Assembly: GCA_964537555.1 (NCBI GenBank)
Contig: CAZIAD010000029.1
Location: forward strand, 1-45,412
Reading direction: 5' to 3'
DNA from: CAYRWR01 sp964537555
GTDB taxonomy: Bacteria > Spirochaetota > Brevinematia > Brevinematales > CAYRWR01
DNA length: 45,412 nt
The position numbers and the translations under genes are program-made. Shown one piece after another: positions 1-7,969 of the stretch. The notes beneath the pieces are model-generated. The model was not told the DNA's origin. It was given only the letters and a program-made list of their open reading frames with translations, and made no database searches. How positions within the stretch are numbered: position 1 is the stretch's first letter; the number at the start of each line of letters is the position of its first letter.

Positions 1-51
1 GCATGATTTTTCGCTCTGGTGGTATATCGCTTCTAAAAGGTAAAATATTTA

Positions 52-1506
52 ATGATTGCCACTTGTAATAATTTTTTTTTAGAATTACAATCTGGGATGG
101 AAAAGAAAAATACTTTTAAAAAGAACCTAAACAGTTTTATTCATAAGCACGTTCTAAAAACAGAAGATACAAAAGAAATTCCTCATACTTTCAAGGAAGA
201 GTTAAACCGGCAATCCCGTAAATACATGTTCTTTGCCATTCTCATTGTCATGTTTGCATGGTTACCCTACATAAGTACAGATATGCAGATATATCCGGAT
301 ATGCCCTGGATACAATATCTGAGGTGGGGTCTTAGTCTCGTGGGACTGATCATGTTTATTTTACAGTTTTTCCCGGGGCCCCGCAGTCATGCCCGCATCC
401 TATTGTGGATCACGGGGCTTTATCTAATGAATGCCACTGCTTTTATCACTGCTATGACACATGCGGACCCTAATTACATGGCTGGTTTCATCTTCATTCT
501 CATGATTATCATAGTGATCCCCTTGTTGATGATTGAATCTCTTGCTCTTTTAATCACTGCACTTCTTACCTTTTTCATAACCCTGTTTTTTCAAAAAGTC
601 ACTTTTAATAATCCCCGGATCATCTATTCACTTAAAGACCTGTTTTCGACTACTGCAGTGATAATTGCCTTTATCACCATATTAAATGGGCAAAGAGTAA
701 GGACCTATTTGAAATCCAGGGAACTCCAGCGGGAAAAAAGTAACCTATCCCTCAAAAATAAAAACATGGAACAGGAACTATCCATGGCCCGTCTTATTCA
801 GGAGAAACTGATCCCTGAATTCGCTCCGATACCCCAAATAAACACTCTCTACAAACCTATGGAGATGGTAGGAGGAGATTTTTATGATTTCATAAAGTTC
901 CGGGATCCCCATAAAGTCGGCATTTTTCTGAGTGATGTATCAGGCCATGGTGTTCCGGCTGCCTTTATCACTTCGATGATTAAGAGCTTTTTATTACAGG
1001 CCGGAGACATCAGAAACAATCCGGCCCATCTGCTTCAGTACCTCAATGAAATGCTGAATGACCAGACAGGTAATCATTTTATCACTGCTATATATGGCAT
1101 ATTTGATACTGAGACCAGGGAGTTTTATTATTCCAATGCCGGACACAATCCACCTTTTGTGATCCATAAGAATAATCTGAGAGAGTTATATTATGATAAA
1201 AAATCCATGCCCCTGGCCATATTAAATAATCTGGAAATGAAATCAGTCAATAAGGAGTACATGAATCATACTGTAAAGCTTAAGAGGGATTCCCGTTTAT
1301 TATTATACACCGATGGTTTGACAGAGGCCATAAGTAAAGATGATATTAATAAAGATTTTTATGAGGAACTTAAATTATTTCTGAAAAATGCCAATAAGCA
1401 GCAAAGTAATGATATAATGCAGGATCTGTACTGGAACCTGGTAGGATTTCATGGCAGTGAAGATTTTCAGGATGATATATGTGTGATTCTTATTGATGTG
1501 TTATGA
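52..1506 (+). CDS. Membrane-anchored SpoIIE/RsbU-type serine phosphatase
   Basis: Probably a PP2C-like phosphatase of the SpoIIE/RsbU class, which dephosphorylates anti-anti-sigma factors in partner-switching pathways. Residues ~58-212 hold about six hydrophobic helices, followed by a short coiled linker (~215-250) beginning the RsbU-like segment MARLIQEKLIP. The catalytic domain carries the metal-binding motifs GGDFYD (274-279) and DVSGHG (295-300), and later SNAGHNPP and YTDGLTEA. It ends within 6 bp of the convergent GH57 gene. The start used has AAAAGG 11 bases upstream; an ATG at 97 (residue 16) is an alternative and would remove an odd N-terminal stretch. No anti-sigma or STAS partner is adjacent. 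The phosphatase class is seen directly; the target is unknown. Confidence 0.9.
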   Translation: MIATCNNFFLELQSGMEKKNTFKKNLNSFIHKHVLKTEDTKEIPHTFKEELNRQSRKYMFFAILIVMFAWLPYISTDMQIYPDMPWIQYLRWGLSLVGLIMFILQFFPGPRSHARILLWITGLYLMNATAFITAMTHADPNYMAGFIFILMIIIVIPLLMIESLALLITALLTFFITLFFQKVTFNNPRIIYSLKDLFSTTAVIIAFITILNGQRVRTYLKSRELQREKSNLSLKNKNMEQELSMARLIQEKLIPEFAPIPQINTLYKPMEMVGGDFYDFIKFRDPHKVGIFLSDVSGHGVPAAFITSMIKSFLLQAGDIRNNPAHLLQYLNEMLNDQTGNHFITAIYGIFDTETREFYYSNAGHNPPFVIHKNNLRELYYDKKSMPLAILNNLEMKSVNKEYMNHTVKLKRDSRLLLYTDGLTEAISKDDINKDFYEELKLFLKNANKQQSNDIMQDLYWNLVGFHGSEDFQDDICVILIDVL

Positions 1507-3105
1507 CTCTTCCTGGTCACTCCACACCCGGTAATTTATTTCAGGAAATATATTGTCACGGTATTCTATATCTTTCAGCCATTTTAGATCCAGTTTCCCA
1601 CTGAGGAGCTGTCTGTGTATTTTCTCTAGTCTTCCCAGATGGTCCACGGTTCTTTTTTTAGCGTATTCCACCATTGTATTTGTTCTCATAATAAAAGCCC
1701 AGTCAGATGATTGAGCCAGGAGGAGTTCCCGTGCGGCCTGATTACAGGCTCTTTGAATATTGAGGTCATCACTGAGTTTAAATTTGTTGGCCAGTTCTGT
1801 CATCCGTTCACATCCCTTGTGCAGATGGCGGTAGACCCAGTCATTGGTATCATTAAGCCAGAATTCATTGTATCCCATGTAACCCCAACTGGACATAGGA
1901 GGGGTAGCCACCTGATTGTCCGGATAGATATCCAGGTATTCCGGGGCATTTATAGTCTCTATGATATTAGAATGATGCATAGATTTTAACAGATTGTAAA
2001 TAAAATCAGGGCCTTCATACCACCAGTGGCCGAACAATTCAGCATCATACATGGAAACGATCAGGGGTTTGCGATCCATCATAGGAGCCAGGTTTTCAAT
2101 TTGTCTCTCCCGGTTAAACGTAAAGTTTTCGGCATGGGCCTCGGTTCTGGTATAGGCCATGTCGGGATCATAAGCTTCCTTTTGGTCCATAGGTGTGTTT
2201 TTCGATGTGATTTTGTGGTATTTAATGCCCGTGGCGATTCTGAGGCCGCTCTCATGTATGTACGGCTTGATATATTCATAATCCAGATCAAATCCAATAT
2301 CCCGATAAAATTCTCGGTAATTGGGATCACCGGGGTAGCCTTCATCCGCACTCCATACAGAGTTGGAGGTCTCCACATCCCGGCCAAAATAAGCTATATG
2401 ATTAGGGGTATACATAGGAGCGAACACTCCGTATTTAGGCCGGGCGCTGGCATGCAGGAGGCCATGGGTATCTGTATAAAAATAACGTATGGAACCTTGT
2501 GACAATATCTCTTCCAGTCCGGGGTAATAGCCGCACTCCCCATTCCACATACCGCTGGGACTACGCCCAAAATGGCGTTTGTAATCTTCCACAGCAGTCA
2601 GGACTTGTCCCCGTACAGCAGCGGGATACATATCCATGAGGGGTAGAAAACCGTGGGTGGCACCACAGGTCAGTATCTCCAGATTGCCCAGGTCCTGGAA
2701 CAATTTAAAACCCAGGATCAGGTTTTTGTGATATTTATACTTAAATAGCCTGTAGGCGGTCTTTAATTTCTTTTGATAATGGAGCGCTGATCGGTGAAAT
2801 TCAGGCTGATACTGGGTCCGAATCACTTCTTTGTCCGCCAGTTCTGACATTAACTCCAGATGATGCAAATATCGGTCCTGGAGCAGGGGATCTGCCAGCA
2901 TATTGGCCAGGGGAGGGGTCAGTGACATGGTGACCTTGTAGTGTATACCTTCCTGATTGAGTCGTTCATAAATCTCTAAAAGGGGGAGGTAGGTCTCAGT
3001 AATAGCTTCATAGAGCCAGCGTTCTTCCAGGGCATCGTTATATTCCGGATGTCTGACATAGGGTAAATGAGCATGTAACACCAGCATCCAATAACCTTTT
3101 TTCAT
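1501..3105 (-). CDS. GH57 1,4-alpha-glucan branching enzyme
   Basis: A cytoplasmic glycoside hydrolase family 57 protein (DUF1957 type) of 534 residues, the usual size for GH57 branching enzymes that add alpha-1,6 branches to glycogen. It opens with the family motif LHAHLPYVRHPE. The predicted nucleophile is E190 in WNGECGY, and the acid/base is D354 in SMYDAELFGHWW; their order and spacing match characterised members such as the Thermococcus enzyme. There is no signal peptide. The start follows a G-rich stretch (GGGGG about 8 bases upstream). No glycogen synthase gene is adjacent, but a secreted GH13 amylase lies 24 kb away, so alpha-glucan metabolism is represented twice. It overlaps the upstream-listed phosphatase gene tail-to-tail by 6 bp. 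Confidence 0.88.
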   Translation of the reverse strand: MKKGYWMLVLHAHLPYVRHPEYNDALEERWLYEAITETYLPLLEIYERLNQEGIHYKVTMSLTPPLANMLADPLLQDRYLHHLELMSELADKEVIRTQYQPEFHRSALHYQKKLKTAYRLFKYKYHKNLILGFKLFQDLGNLEILTCGATHGFLPLMDMYPAAVRGQVLTAVEDYKRHFGRSPSGMWNGECGYYPGLEEILSQGSIRYFYTDTHGLLHASARPKYGVFAPMYTPNHIAYFGRDVETSNSVWSADEGYPGDPNYREFYRDIGFDLDYEYIKPYIHESGLRIATGIKYHKITSKNTPMDQKEAYDPDMAYTRTEAHAENFTFNRERQIENLAPMMDRKPLIVSMYDAELFGHWWYEGPDFIYNLLKSMHHSNIIETINAPEYLDIYPDNQVATPPMSSWGYMGYNEFWLNDTNDWVYRHLHKGCERMTELANKFKLSDDLNIQRACNQAARELLLAQSSDWAFIMRTNTMVEYAKKRTVDHLGRLEKIHRQLLSGKLDLKWLKDIEYRDNIFPEINYRVWSDQEES

Positions 3106-3199
3106 CTTAATGCCCCCAAAATATTTATCATGAAGAGATACATGATAAAGGAAAAGATGTAAAAGTCAATATTTAAAAAAGCTGGAAGAAGTCTGGTAT

Positions 3200-3919
3200 C
3201 TATTTATTTAACATCATGATGTTTACCATCATGAGCAGCTGATTTTTCTGAAATGCTGCCATCTCAGTGGCGTAGTCGGTATCTCCCTGAGACCGAAACG
3301 CTGCCGTATTTTCTTTTTCTTTTTCCTGGGCCGAAATCTGGTGTTTTATACGGTTCATCATGGCCCCCAGCCAGACCCTGCGCTCCATAAAATACTTTAA
3401 TAAGCTATCGATAGAACCGGTCTGATAGAACAGGGGGTCATTGAATCTATTTTGTATATCAGGGTTTTTAAATAATTCTTTAAACAGGGTGATCCGGTTG
3501 AACTGTGCAGTGTTCAATTCATAGAGTATCTGGTCATAGTGCTGTCGCATCTCGCTGCGGATGATATCCTTTTCAAACTCACCGTAAATACCTCCTGATA
3601 GCTGTAAAGAGAGTTCTCTGATGCGCTGCAGGGATTCTGTGATAGACCCCAGGACTGATTCTTCAAACTGATAATAGTTATACATATCGCCATTATTATT
3701 AATATATTTTTCCATTCCTCTAAGGTGTGATTCCAGTTTTTCATAGATGGCAAAGTAGGCCGGGTTATCTGTCAGAAGCTGAGTCCCCGAAGACAGGCGT
3801 TGGATATTCTGATCCACACTGGCCGTATTTGCTTTCAGTATGCGGTTCAGGTAATTCAGTGATTTGTGGCCAAATACCAGGCCAGGCAAAAATACTATTA
3901 ATACCATTAGTTTTTTCAT
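3200..3919 (-). CDS. Flagellin-like protein with Sec signal peptide
   Basis: A 239-residue protein whose mature part reads like the D0/D1 core of flagellin. The N-terminal half has NRILKANTASVDQNIQRLSS, then QRIRELSLQLSGG and AQFNRITLF. The C-terminal half has RRVWLGAMMNRIKHQIS and ends in a heptad-like helix. The variable D2/D3 domains are absent. Unlike flagellins, which leave through the flagellar type III system uncleaved, it starts with a signal peptide (MKKLMVLIVFLPGLVFG). The start at 3919 is set by AAGGAC seven bases upstream; a longer reading frame to 3949 has no better site. No flagellar gene is nearby. It could be a periplasmic filament-associated protein or a diverged paralogue with a non-motility role. 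The flagellin relationship is my motif reading; the function is unknown. Confidence 0.75.
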   Translation of the reverse strand: MKKLMVLIVFLPGLVFGHKSLNYLNRILKANTASVDQNIQRLSSGTQLLTDNPAYFAIYEKLESHLRGMEKYINNNGDMYNYYQFEESVLGSITESLQRIRELSLQLSGGIYGEFEKDIIRSEMRQHYDQILYELNTAQFNRITLFKELFKNPDIQNRFNDPLFYQTGSIDSLLKYFMERRVWLGAMMNRIKHQISAQEKEKENTAAFRSQGDTDYATEMAAFQKNQLLMMVNIMMLNK

Positions 3920-3983
3920 AATACTGTCCTTATCTGGAATTCTTGGCATTTATCATTTATAATATACATCAAGGATGGTTAAA

Positions 3984-4598
3984 ATGAAAGTTATAAGCCT
4001 GCTCATTGTTTTGCTTATTCCTCTTTATAGCTATGCTTATCAGGCTGAGGTGATAAGAGTAAGCGATGGAGACACCATACATGTAGAATATAAGGATGAA
4101 GAGCTCATTATTAGATTCTATGGTATAGATGCCCCTGAGTTAGATCAGAGCGGGGGAGAGGCTGCCCAACAGGCATTATATCAGAAGATCTATGCGAAAA
4201 AGGTAGAGATCAGGCCATTGGGTACGGATCAGTACAAACGGATACTGGCCCTGGTATATCTCGGTCCGGAAAATATTAATGAATGGCTATTGTCCAGAGG
4301 CCTGGCCTGGGTATATACGGGATATTGTAAAAAAGATTTTTGCATGGACTGGTACCAGACTGAAAAAAAGGCCAGACAGGCCCATCTGGGATTATGGTCC
4401 GAAAAGATGCCTCAGGCGCCCTGGCTTTACAGAAAAGAATCCAAAAAAACGCCCACTCCTAAAAAGGAACAGACAGAAAATCCTCTCTTAGCTTCTGTGA
4501 TTATCATTTTACTGGCTCTGGGTCTTTTACCGCTTCTGCGAAAGGGCCTCTTAAAAAATTATATAGCTCGCAGAATGAAAAAAGGCAGAAAAAAATAG
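3984..4598 (+). CDS. Exported thermonuclease (SNase domain) with C-terminal TM
   Basis: A staphylococcal-nuclease family protein with an N-terminal signal peptide (ending near SYAYQA) and the SNase core: SDGDT, the catalytic RFYGIDAPE (Arg and Glu) and YKRILALVYL (second Arg). A Lys/Pro/Thr-rich linker then leads to a hydrophobic segment (PLLASVIIILLALGLLPLL) and a basic tail, so the enzyme is probably tethered with its catalytic domain outside the cytoplasm. Two cysteines in CKKDFC could form a disulphide. I place the start at 3984 because AAGGA lies eight bases upstream; the ATG at 3975 overlaps that site. It is divergent from the flagellin-like gene with only 64 bp between them. Its likely role is nucleic-acid scavenging or DNA degradation. 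Confidence 0.87.
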   Translation: MKVISLLIVLLIPLYSYAYQAEVIRVSDGDTIHVEYKDEELIIRFYGIDAPELDQSGGEAAQQALYQKIYAKKVEIRPLGTDQYKRILALVYLGPENINEWLLSRGLAWVYTGYCKKDFCMDWYQTEKKARQAHLGLWSEKMPQAPWLYRKESKKTPTPKKEQTENPLLASVIIILLALGLLPLLRKGLLKNYIARRMKKGRKK

Positions 4599-4982
4599 TT
4601 ACCTGTGCAGGAGTTCAAAAGCTTTTTTTTCACCTTCCAGTTTGGCAATGACAGAATGTGCTTCTTTGAGTCTTTTGGCGAGACGGGTAGTCATCATTAA
4701 GGCGAATTCAGGTTCTTTTTTAATCTGCTCGAACAGGTCTTCTTTCTTAAGAAAAATGACTTCTGTATCTTCCAGGGCCATAACCGAAGCGGTACGGGGA
4801 GCATTTAGAAACAGGCTCATCTCTCCAAAAAAATCATTGCTGGAAATAATGGATAGCTGCACTCTTTCAGCGTTAATCGTTTTATAGACCTCGACTTTCC
4901 CCTTTTTGACTATATACATACCATCAGAAGCACTACCTTCCTGATTGATGACCGTTCCCTTCTTAAAGCTTTGTAATTCCAT
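4599..4982 (-). CDS. Stand-alone cyclic-nucleotide-binding domain protein
   Basis: A 127-residue protein consisting of one CRP/FNR-type cNMP-binding beta-barrel: GTVINQEGSASDGMYIVKKG, then DFFGEMSLFLNAPRTASV, the phosphate-binding cassette region. A C-terminal helix follows, and there is no HTH DNA-binding domain. It therefore looks like a single-domain sensor or regulatory subunit, not a transcription factor. The start at 4982 is fixed by AAGGAG six bases upstream; the frame extends upstream to 5042 without a good ribosome site. Its stop abuts the end of the thermonuclease gene tail-to-tail. The ligand (cAMP, cGMP or none) cannot be told from sequence alone. Confidence 0.85.
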   Translation of the reverse strand: MELQSFKKGTVINQEGSASDGMYIVKKGKVEVYKTINAERVQLSIISSNDFFGEMSLFLNAPRTASVMALEDTEVIFLKKEDLFEQIKKEPEFALMMTTRLAKRLKEAHSVIAKLEGEKKAFELLHR

Positions 4983-5126
4983 TGAGATCTCCTTATCTTG
5001 AATCAAAAGTATAAATCCAAGTAAAATAATTTGCAATAGCATCTAACTATTTCTAAAAGCTGCACTCTTATATTTATGAATTAAATGAATAAAACTGCTT
5101 CATAACACCCCCCAAAATACAGAATG

Positions 5127-5155
5127 AGCCCCTCAAGCGGGGGCTTGTTTTGTTT
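5127..5155 (+). terminator. Hairpin with T-rich tail upstream of dnaX
   Basis: AGCCCC (5127-5132) pairs with GGGGCT (5140-5145), followed by TTGTTTTGTTT. The shape is that of a rho-independent terminator reading rightward, but no rightward gene precedes it between 4598 and here. It may end an unannotated short transcript or block read-through into dnaX. Confidence 0.5.
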
Positions 5156-5159
5156 AAAG

Positions 5160-5180
5160 CTGCCTTAAGGCAGGTTTTTA
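5160..5180 (+). repeat. Perfect 14-bp palindrome followed by T run
   Basis: CTGCCTTAAGGCAG at 5160-5173 is a perfect palindrome followed by GTTTTTA. It directly follows the hairpin at 5127-5145, so the two form a tandem pair. It could be a second terminator or an operator for the leftward cNMP gene. The rest of 5043-5305 shows no gene; I looked for an SRP RNA, which often precedes dnaX, and did not find its GGAAGCAGC-type core. Confidence 0.4.
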
Positions 5181-5305
5181 CTAAATGAGTAACTTATTGA
5201 AATTAAAACTATCCTGATATTAGTGTTTCCTAACAATACTAGACTAATTACTTACCATAAAATACTTTAGCACATCTGGTAACAGTATTTGAATACCTCT
5301 AAAGC

Positions 5306-5333
5306 TTGCGGTTCTGTGAAAATCTGCTATAAT
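5306..5333 (+). promoter_or_regulatory. Likely dnaX promoter with extended -10
   Basis: TGCTATAAT (TATAAT at 5328-5333, preceded by TGC) with a weak -35, TTGCGG, at 5306-5311 and a 16-base spacer. It would start transcription about 20 bases before the dnaX start codon. Prediction from consensus only. Confidence 0.55.
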
Positions 5334-5358
5334 ATTCCTATCTCATTTGGAGTCATAC

Positions 5359-6993
5359 ATGAAGTATCAGGTGACAGCCAGGAAGTGGAGACCCCAGCTT
5401 TTTGGTGAAGTAATCGGCCAGGAACATGTAACCCGTGCCCTGCGCAATGCCTTATCCTCAGGTAAAATATCTCAGGCGTATCTTTTTTCAGGCCCTCGTG
5501 GTGTAGGAAAGACTACTACTGCGCGTATTTTGGCTAAAGCCCTCAATTATCCAGGCGGCCCTAATCCGGATCCGGTAGAAGACTATGAACTGGGACAGGA
5601 TATTATGCAGGGACAGGCTCTGGATGTAAGGGAGATCGATGGAGCTTCTAACCGGGGTATTGAGAATATTCGTGAGATCAGAGAAAATGTAGTCTACAAG
5701 CCTCTATCGGCTAATTACAAGATCTACATCATCGATGAAGTACATATGCTTACTACAGAAGCTTCCAATGCCTTACTTAAGACACTGGAAGAGCCTCCTG
5801 AACATGTAATCTTTATTATGGCTACCACTGAAGCCCATAAAGTATTAGCCACCATCCGGTCCCGGACCCAGCATTATGTATTTAAACGTATCTCCACCAA
5901 AGTGATCGTGGAACAGCTCAAAATGATCGTAAAGTCTGAAAATCTGAATGCTGAAGAAAAAGCTCTCTATATTATCGCCAATGCGGCAGAAGGTTCCATG
6001 CGTGATGCGCAGAGCCTGTTCGATCAGGTCTTATTGTATTCTGACGGGACTTTAACTCAAAAAAGTGCCGAACAGGTCTTAGGGGTGCCCGATGAATTTC
6101 TGTTAAAAGGGATCTTTAGCGCCGTCATAAATAATAACATGGTGGAAATGCTGGAAACTGTGCAGACCTACCTGGAAAATATTGGAGATATTAAACTCCT
6201 GGTAAAATCCTGTATTCTGTATTTAAGAAATGCGCTTTTAGCCAGAAAACTCCCATTAGAGCATTCGCTCATTGATATGAGTAGGGACATTTATGAAGAT
6301 CTGCGACAGGTATTTACTAACCTGAATGATCAGCAAATAATCGATTTTTTAAATCTTTTTGTAGAAGTCTTTCCCCGATTAAAAGGGGATGCTGACGAAA
6401 GATTTTTACTGGAAACCACTCTTTTTAAAGCACTAAACAATAAAAGGGAAGCTTTGGAGCCTGGCCCGTCAGTTAAAAAAGAAATGTCACAACCAGCACC
6501 TCTTAACAGACAGCCAGCTGCTACCCGGGAGACAGCTTCATCTGCTCCTCAAGATAGACCCACTGTTCAGGAAAGCAGGCCTCAACCTGAACCTATTCCG
6601 GCTCTGGCTGGCCCTGTGAATCCGGCTCAGATCAAGGAAGCTTTTTTCACGGTCTTATCCAAAAACCCATTGACCAGGCATTACAGTAGCCACATCCAGA
6701 GTTTCAGCAAAAAGGGAAATTCCATACTGGTACAAATCAGTCAGGCACATATCGCAGAATTATTATCTACCAATAAAGAAAAGATTCAGAAAGAAGTAGG
6801 GGATATAACCGGTACTGTATTAAATTTTGAATTTGTGTTCAATAAAGAAAATCCTGAATCCGGCTCATCTCCCAGTCCTGTTCCCGCCCTGTCACAACCG
6901 GTGGAGAAGACAGAAAGCCCCGCAATGACTACAGGCAGTGATAATATAACAGATACGATCATCAATCTTTTTGATGGAAAAATACAGAAGTAG
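5359..6993 (+). CDS. dnaX: DNA polymerase III gamma/tau subunit
   Basis: Clamp-loader ATPase of the replisome. Walker A GPRGVGKT (45-52), Walker B-like IYIIDEVHM (122-130), sensor region FIMATTEAHKV and an SRC-type SRTQHYVFKR are all present. Domain III is followed by a Pro/Gln-rich linker (~375-420) and a C-terminal domain, so it is tau-length. One oddity is that the four cysteines that bind zinc in most bacterial DnaX proteins (E. coli C64-C79 region) are absent: residues 61-85 here contain no cysteine. I set the start at 5359, six bases after TTGGAG; an in-frame TTG at 5347 lies inside that ribosome site and is rejected. It heads a dnaX-ybaB-recR cluster, the classic replication/repair arrangement. 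Confidence 0.95.
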   Translation: MKYQVTARKWRPQLFGEVIGQEHVTRALRNALSSGKISQAYLFSGPRGVGKTTTARILAKALNYPGGPNPDPVEDYELGQDIMQGQALDVREIDGASNRGIENIREIRENVVYKPLSANYKIYIIDEVHMLTTEASNALLKTLEEPPEHVIFIMATTEAHKVLATIRSRTQHYVFKRISTKVIVEQLKMIVKSENLNAEEKALYIIANAAEGSMRDAQSLFDQVLLYSDGTLTQKSAEQVLGVPDEFLLKGIFSAVINNNMVEMLETVQTYLENIGDIKLLVKSCILYLRNALLARKLPLEHSLIDMSRDIYEDLRQVFTNLNDQQIIDFLNLFVEVFPRLKGDADERFLLETTLFKALNNKREALEPGPSVKKEMSQPAPLNRQPAATRETASSAPQDRPTVQESRPQPEPIPALAGPVNPAQIKEAFFTVLSKNPLTRHYSSHIQSFSKKGNSILVQISQAHIAELLSTNKEKIQKEVGDITGTVLNFEFVFNKENPESGSSPSPVPALSQPVEKTESPAMTTGSDNITDTIINLFDGKIQK

Positions 6994-7007
6994 GCAAGGA
7001 GAGATAA

Positions 7008-7319
7008 ATGGGAATCATGAATAGTCTAAAAGACGCAGGTAAAATGAAAAAAATGGCTGATGAGGCTAAAAAGGAACAGGAATCTCTGCGTGCTACCGGT
7101 AGATCCAAGAGAGGATTTGTCACACTGACTTTAGATGGTGAGAAAAATATTAAAAAGCTGGAAATCACAGATGGAGCCCTTACCACTTCGGGAGAAGAAA
7201 TAGCTAAGCTGGTGAAAGAAGCACATCGGGTAGCTTCCAAAGAGATAGATAAACAGGTAAAGAAACAGATGAAAAAATCTGAAATGGCCGGTATGCTCCA
7301 GAAGATGATGGGACAATAA
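7008..7319 (+). CDS. ybaB: YbaB/EbfC nucleoid-associated protein
   Basis: A 103-residue member of the YbaB/EbfC family, small dimeric DNA-binding proteins that coat the nucleoid and are nearly always found between dnaX and recR. The central sequence KRGFVTLTLDGEKNIKKLEI is the family beta-sheet, flanked by charged helices; the C-terminus (SEMAGMLQKMMG) is typical. GGAG lies seven bases before the ATG. It begins 14 bp after dnaX and its stop codon abuts the recR start, so the three genes are almost certainly one transcript. EbfC was characterised as a DNA-binding protein in Borrelia, which fits a spirochaete setting. Confidence 0.92.
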   Translation: MGIMNSLKDAGKMKKMADEAKKEQESLRATGRSKRGFVTLTLDGEKNIKKLEITDGALTTSGEEIAKLVKEAHRVASKEIDKQVKKQMKKSEMAGMLQKMMGQ

Positions 7320-7916
7320 ATGCTCCCGGGGAATATTCTTCAATTTGTGAGAAGCTTTTCCAAGCTTCCGGGAATAGGTGCCAAGACAGCCGAAAGACTG
7401 GGTTTTAGTATTATTTCGAAACCTATGGAATACGCTGAGGAATTGGCCCGGGCCCTGATAGAATTGAAACAAAATTCCCATACCTGCCAGATATGCGGTA
7501 ATCTGGATATGACAGACCCCTGCATGATATGCGGAAACTCTCATAGAGATACCCGTATGATATGTGTAGTAGAGACCGCGGTTGACCTCTATAGTATAGA
7601 AGACACCCGTGCTTATAAAGGCCTGTATCATGTCCTGGGTGGGGTGATCGACCCTCTCCATGGCGTGACCCCTCAGAGTCTGAATATAGACTCACTGGCC
7701 CGAAGAATAGGAGAGCTGAAGGTAAACGAGATCATTTTTGCCACCAGTCCCACTACAGAAGGGGATACCACTGCATTGTATATCAGAGAAATGCTTCAGG
7801 GTAAAGGACTGGAGTTTACTCATCTGGCCCGGGGTATTCCGGTAGGCACTGACCTGCAATATGCGGGTAACAATAGTATCAGTCAGGCAATTATGAACAG
7901 AGATAAATGGAAATAA
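7320..7916 (+). CDS. recR: Recombination protein RecR
   Basis: RecR of the RecFOR pathway, which helps load RecA on gapped DNA. The order is helix-hairpin-helix (KLPGIGAKTAERLGF, 15-29), a C4 zinc finger (C56, C59, C68, C71), then a Toprim domain (ICVVETAVDLYSIE onward, ~81-175) ending in LARGIPVGTDLQYA. At 198 residues it has normal length. The ATG directly follows the ybaB stop codon, so translation is probably coupled. RecF and RecO genes are not in this window. Confidence 0.95.
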   Translation: MLPGNILQFVRSFSKLPGIGAKTAERLGFSIISKPMEYAEELARALIELKQNSHTCQICGNLDMTDPCMICGNSHRDTRMICVVETAVDLYSIEDTRAYKGLYHVLGGVIDPLHGVTPQSLNIDSLARRIGELKVNEIIFATSPTTEGDTTALYIREMLQGKGLEFTHLARGIPVGTDLQYAGNNSISQAIMNRDKWK

Positions 7917-7937
7917 GGTTCTTTTAAAAATGAACCT
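7916..7937 (+). terminator. Weak hairpin after recR
   Basis: AGGTTC (7916-7921) pairs with GAACCT (7932-7937) around a 10-base A/T loop, followed by GGTTTGTT. The stem starts at the recR stop. It could be a weak terminator or an attenuator separating recR from nifJ; the T tract is poor. Confidence 0.4.
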
Positions 7938-7969
7938 GGTTTGTTATAGAAAAAAAGAGGAGGCTATAA

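Noticed and set aside
5043..5305. SRP (4.5S) RNA gene upstream of dnaX
   Set aside because: This is a common location, but no conserved GGAAGCAGC-type loop or matching long hairpin is present.
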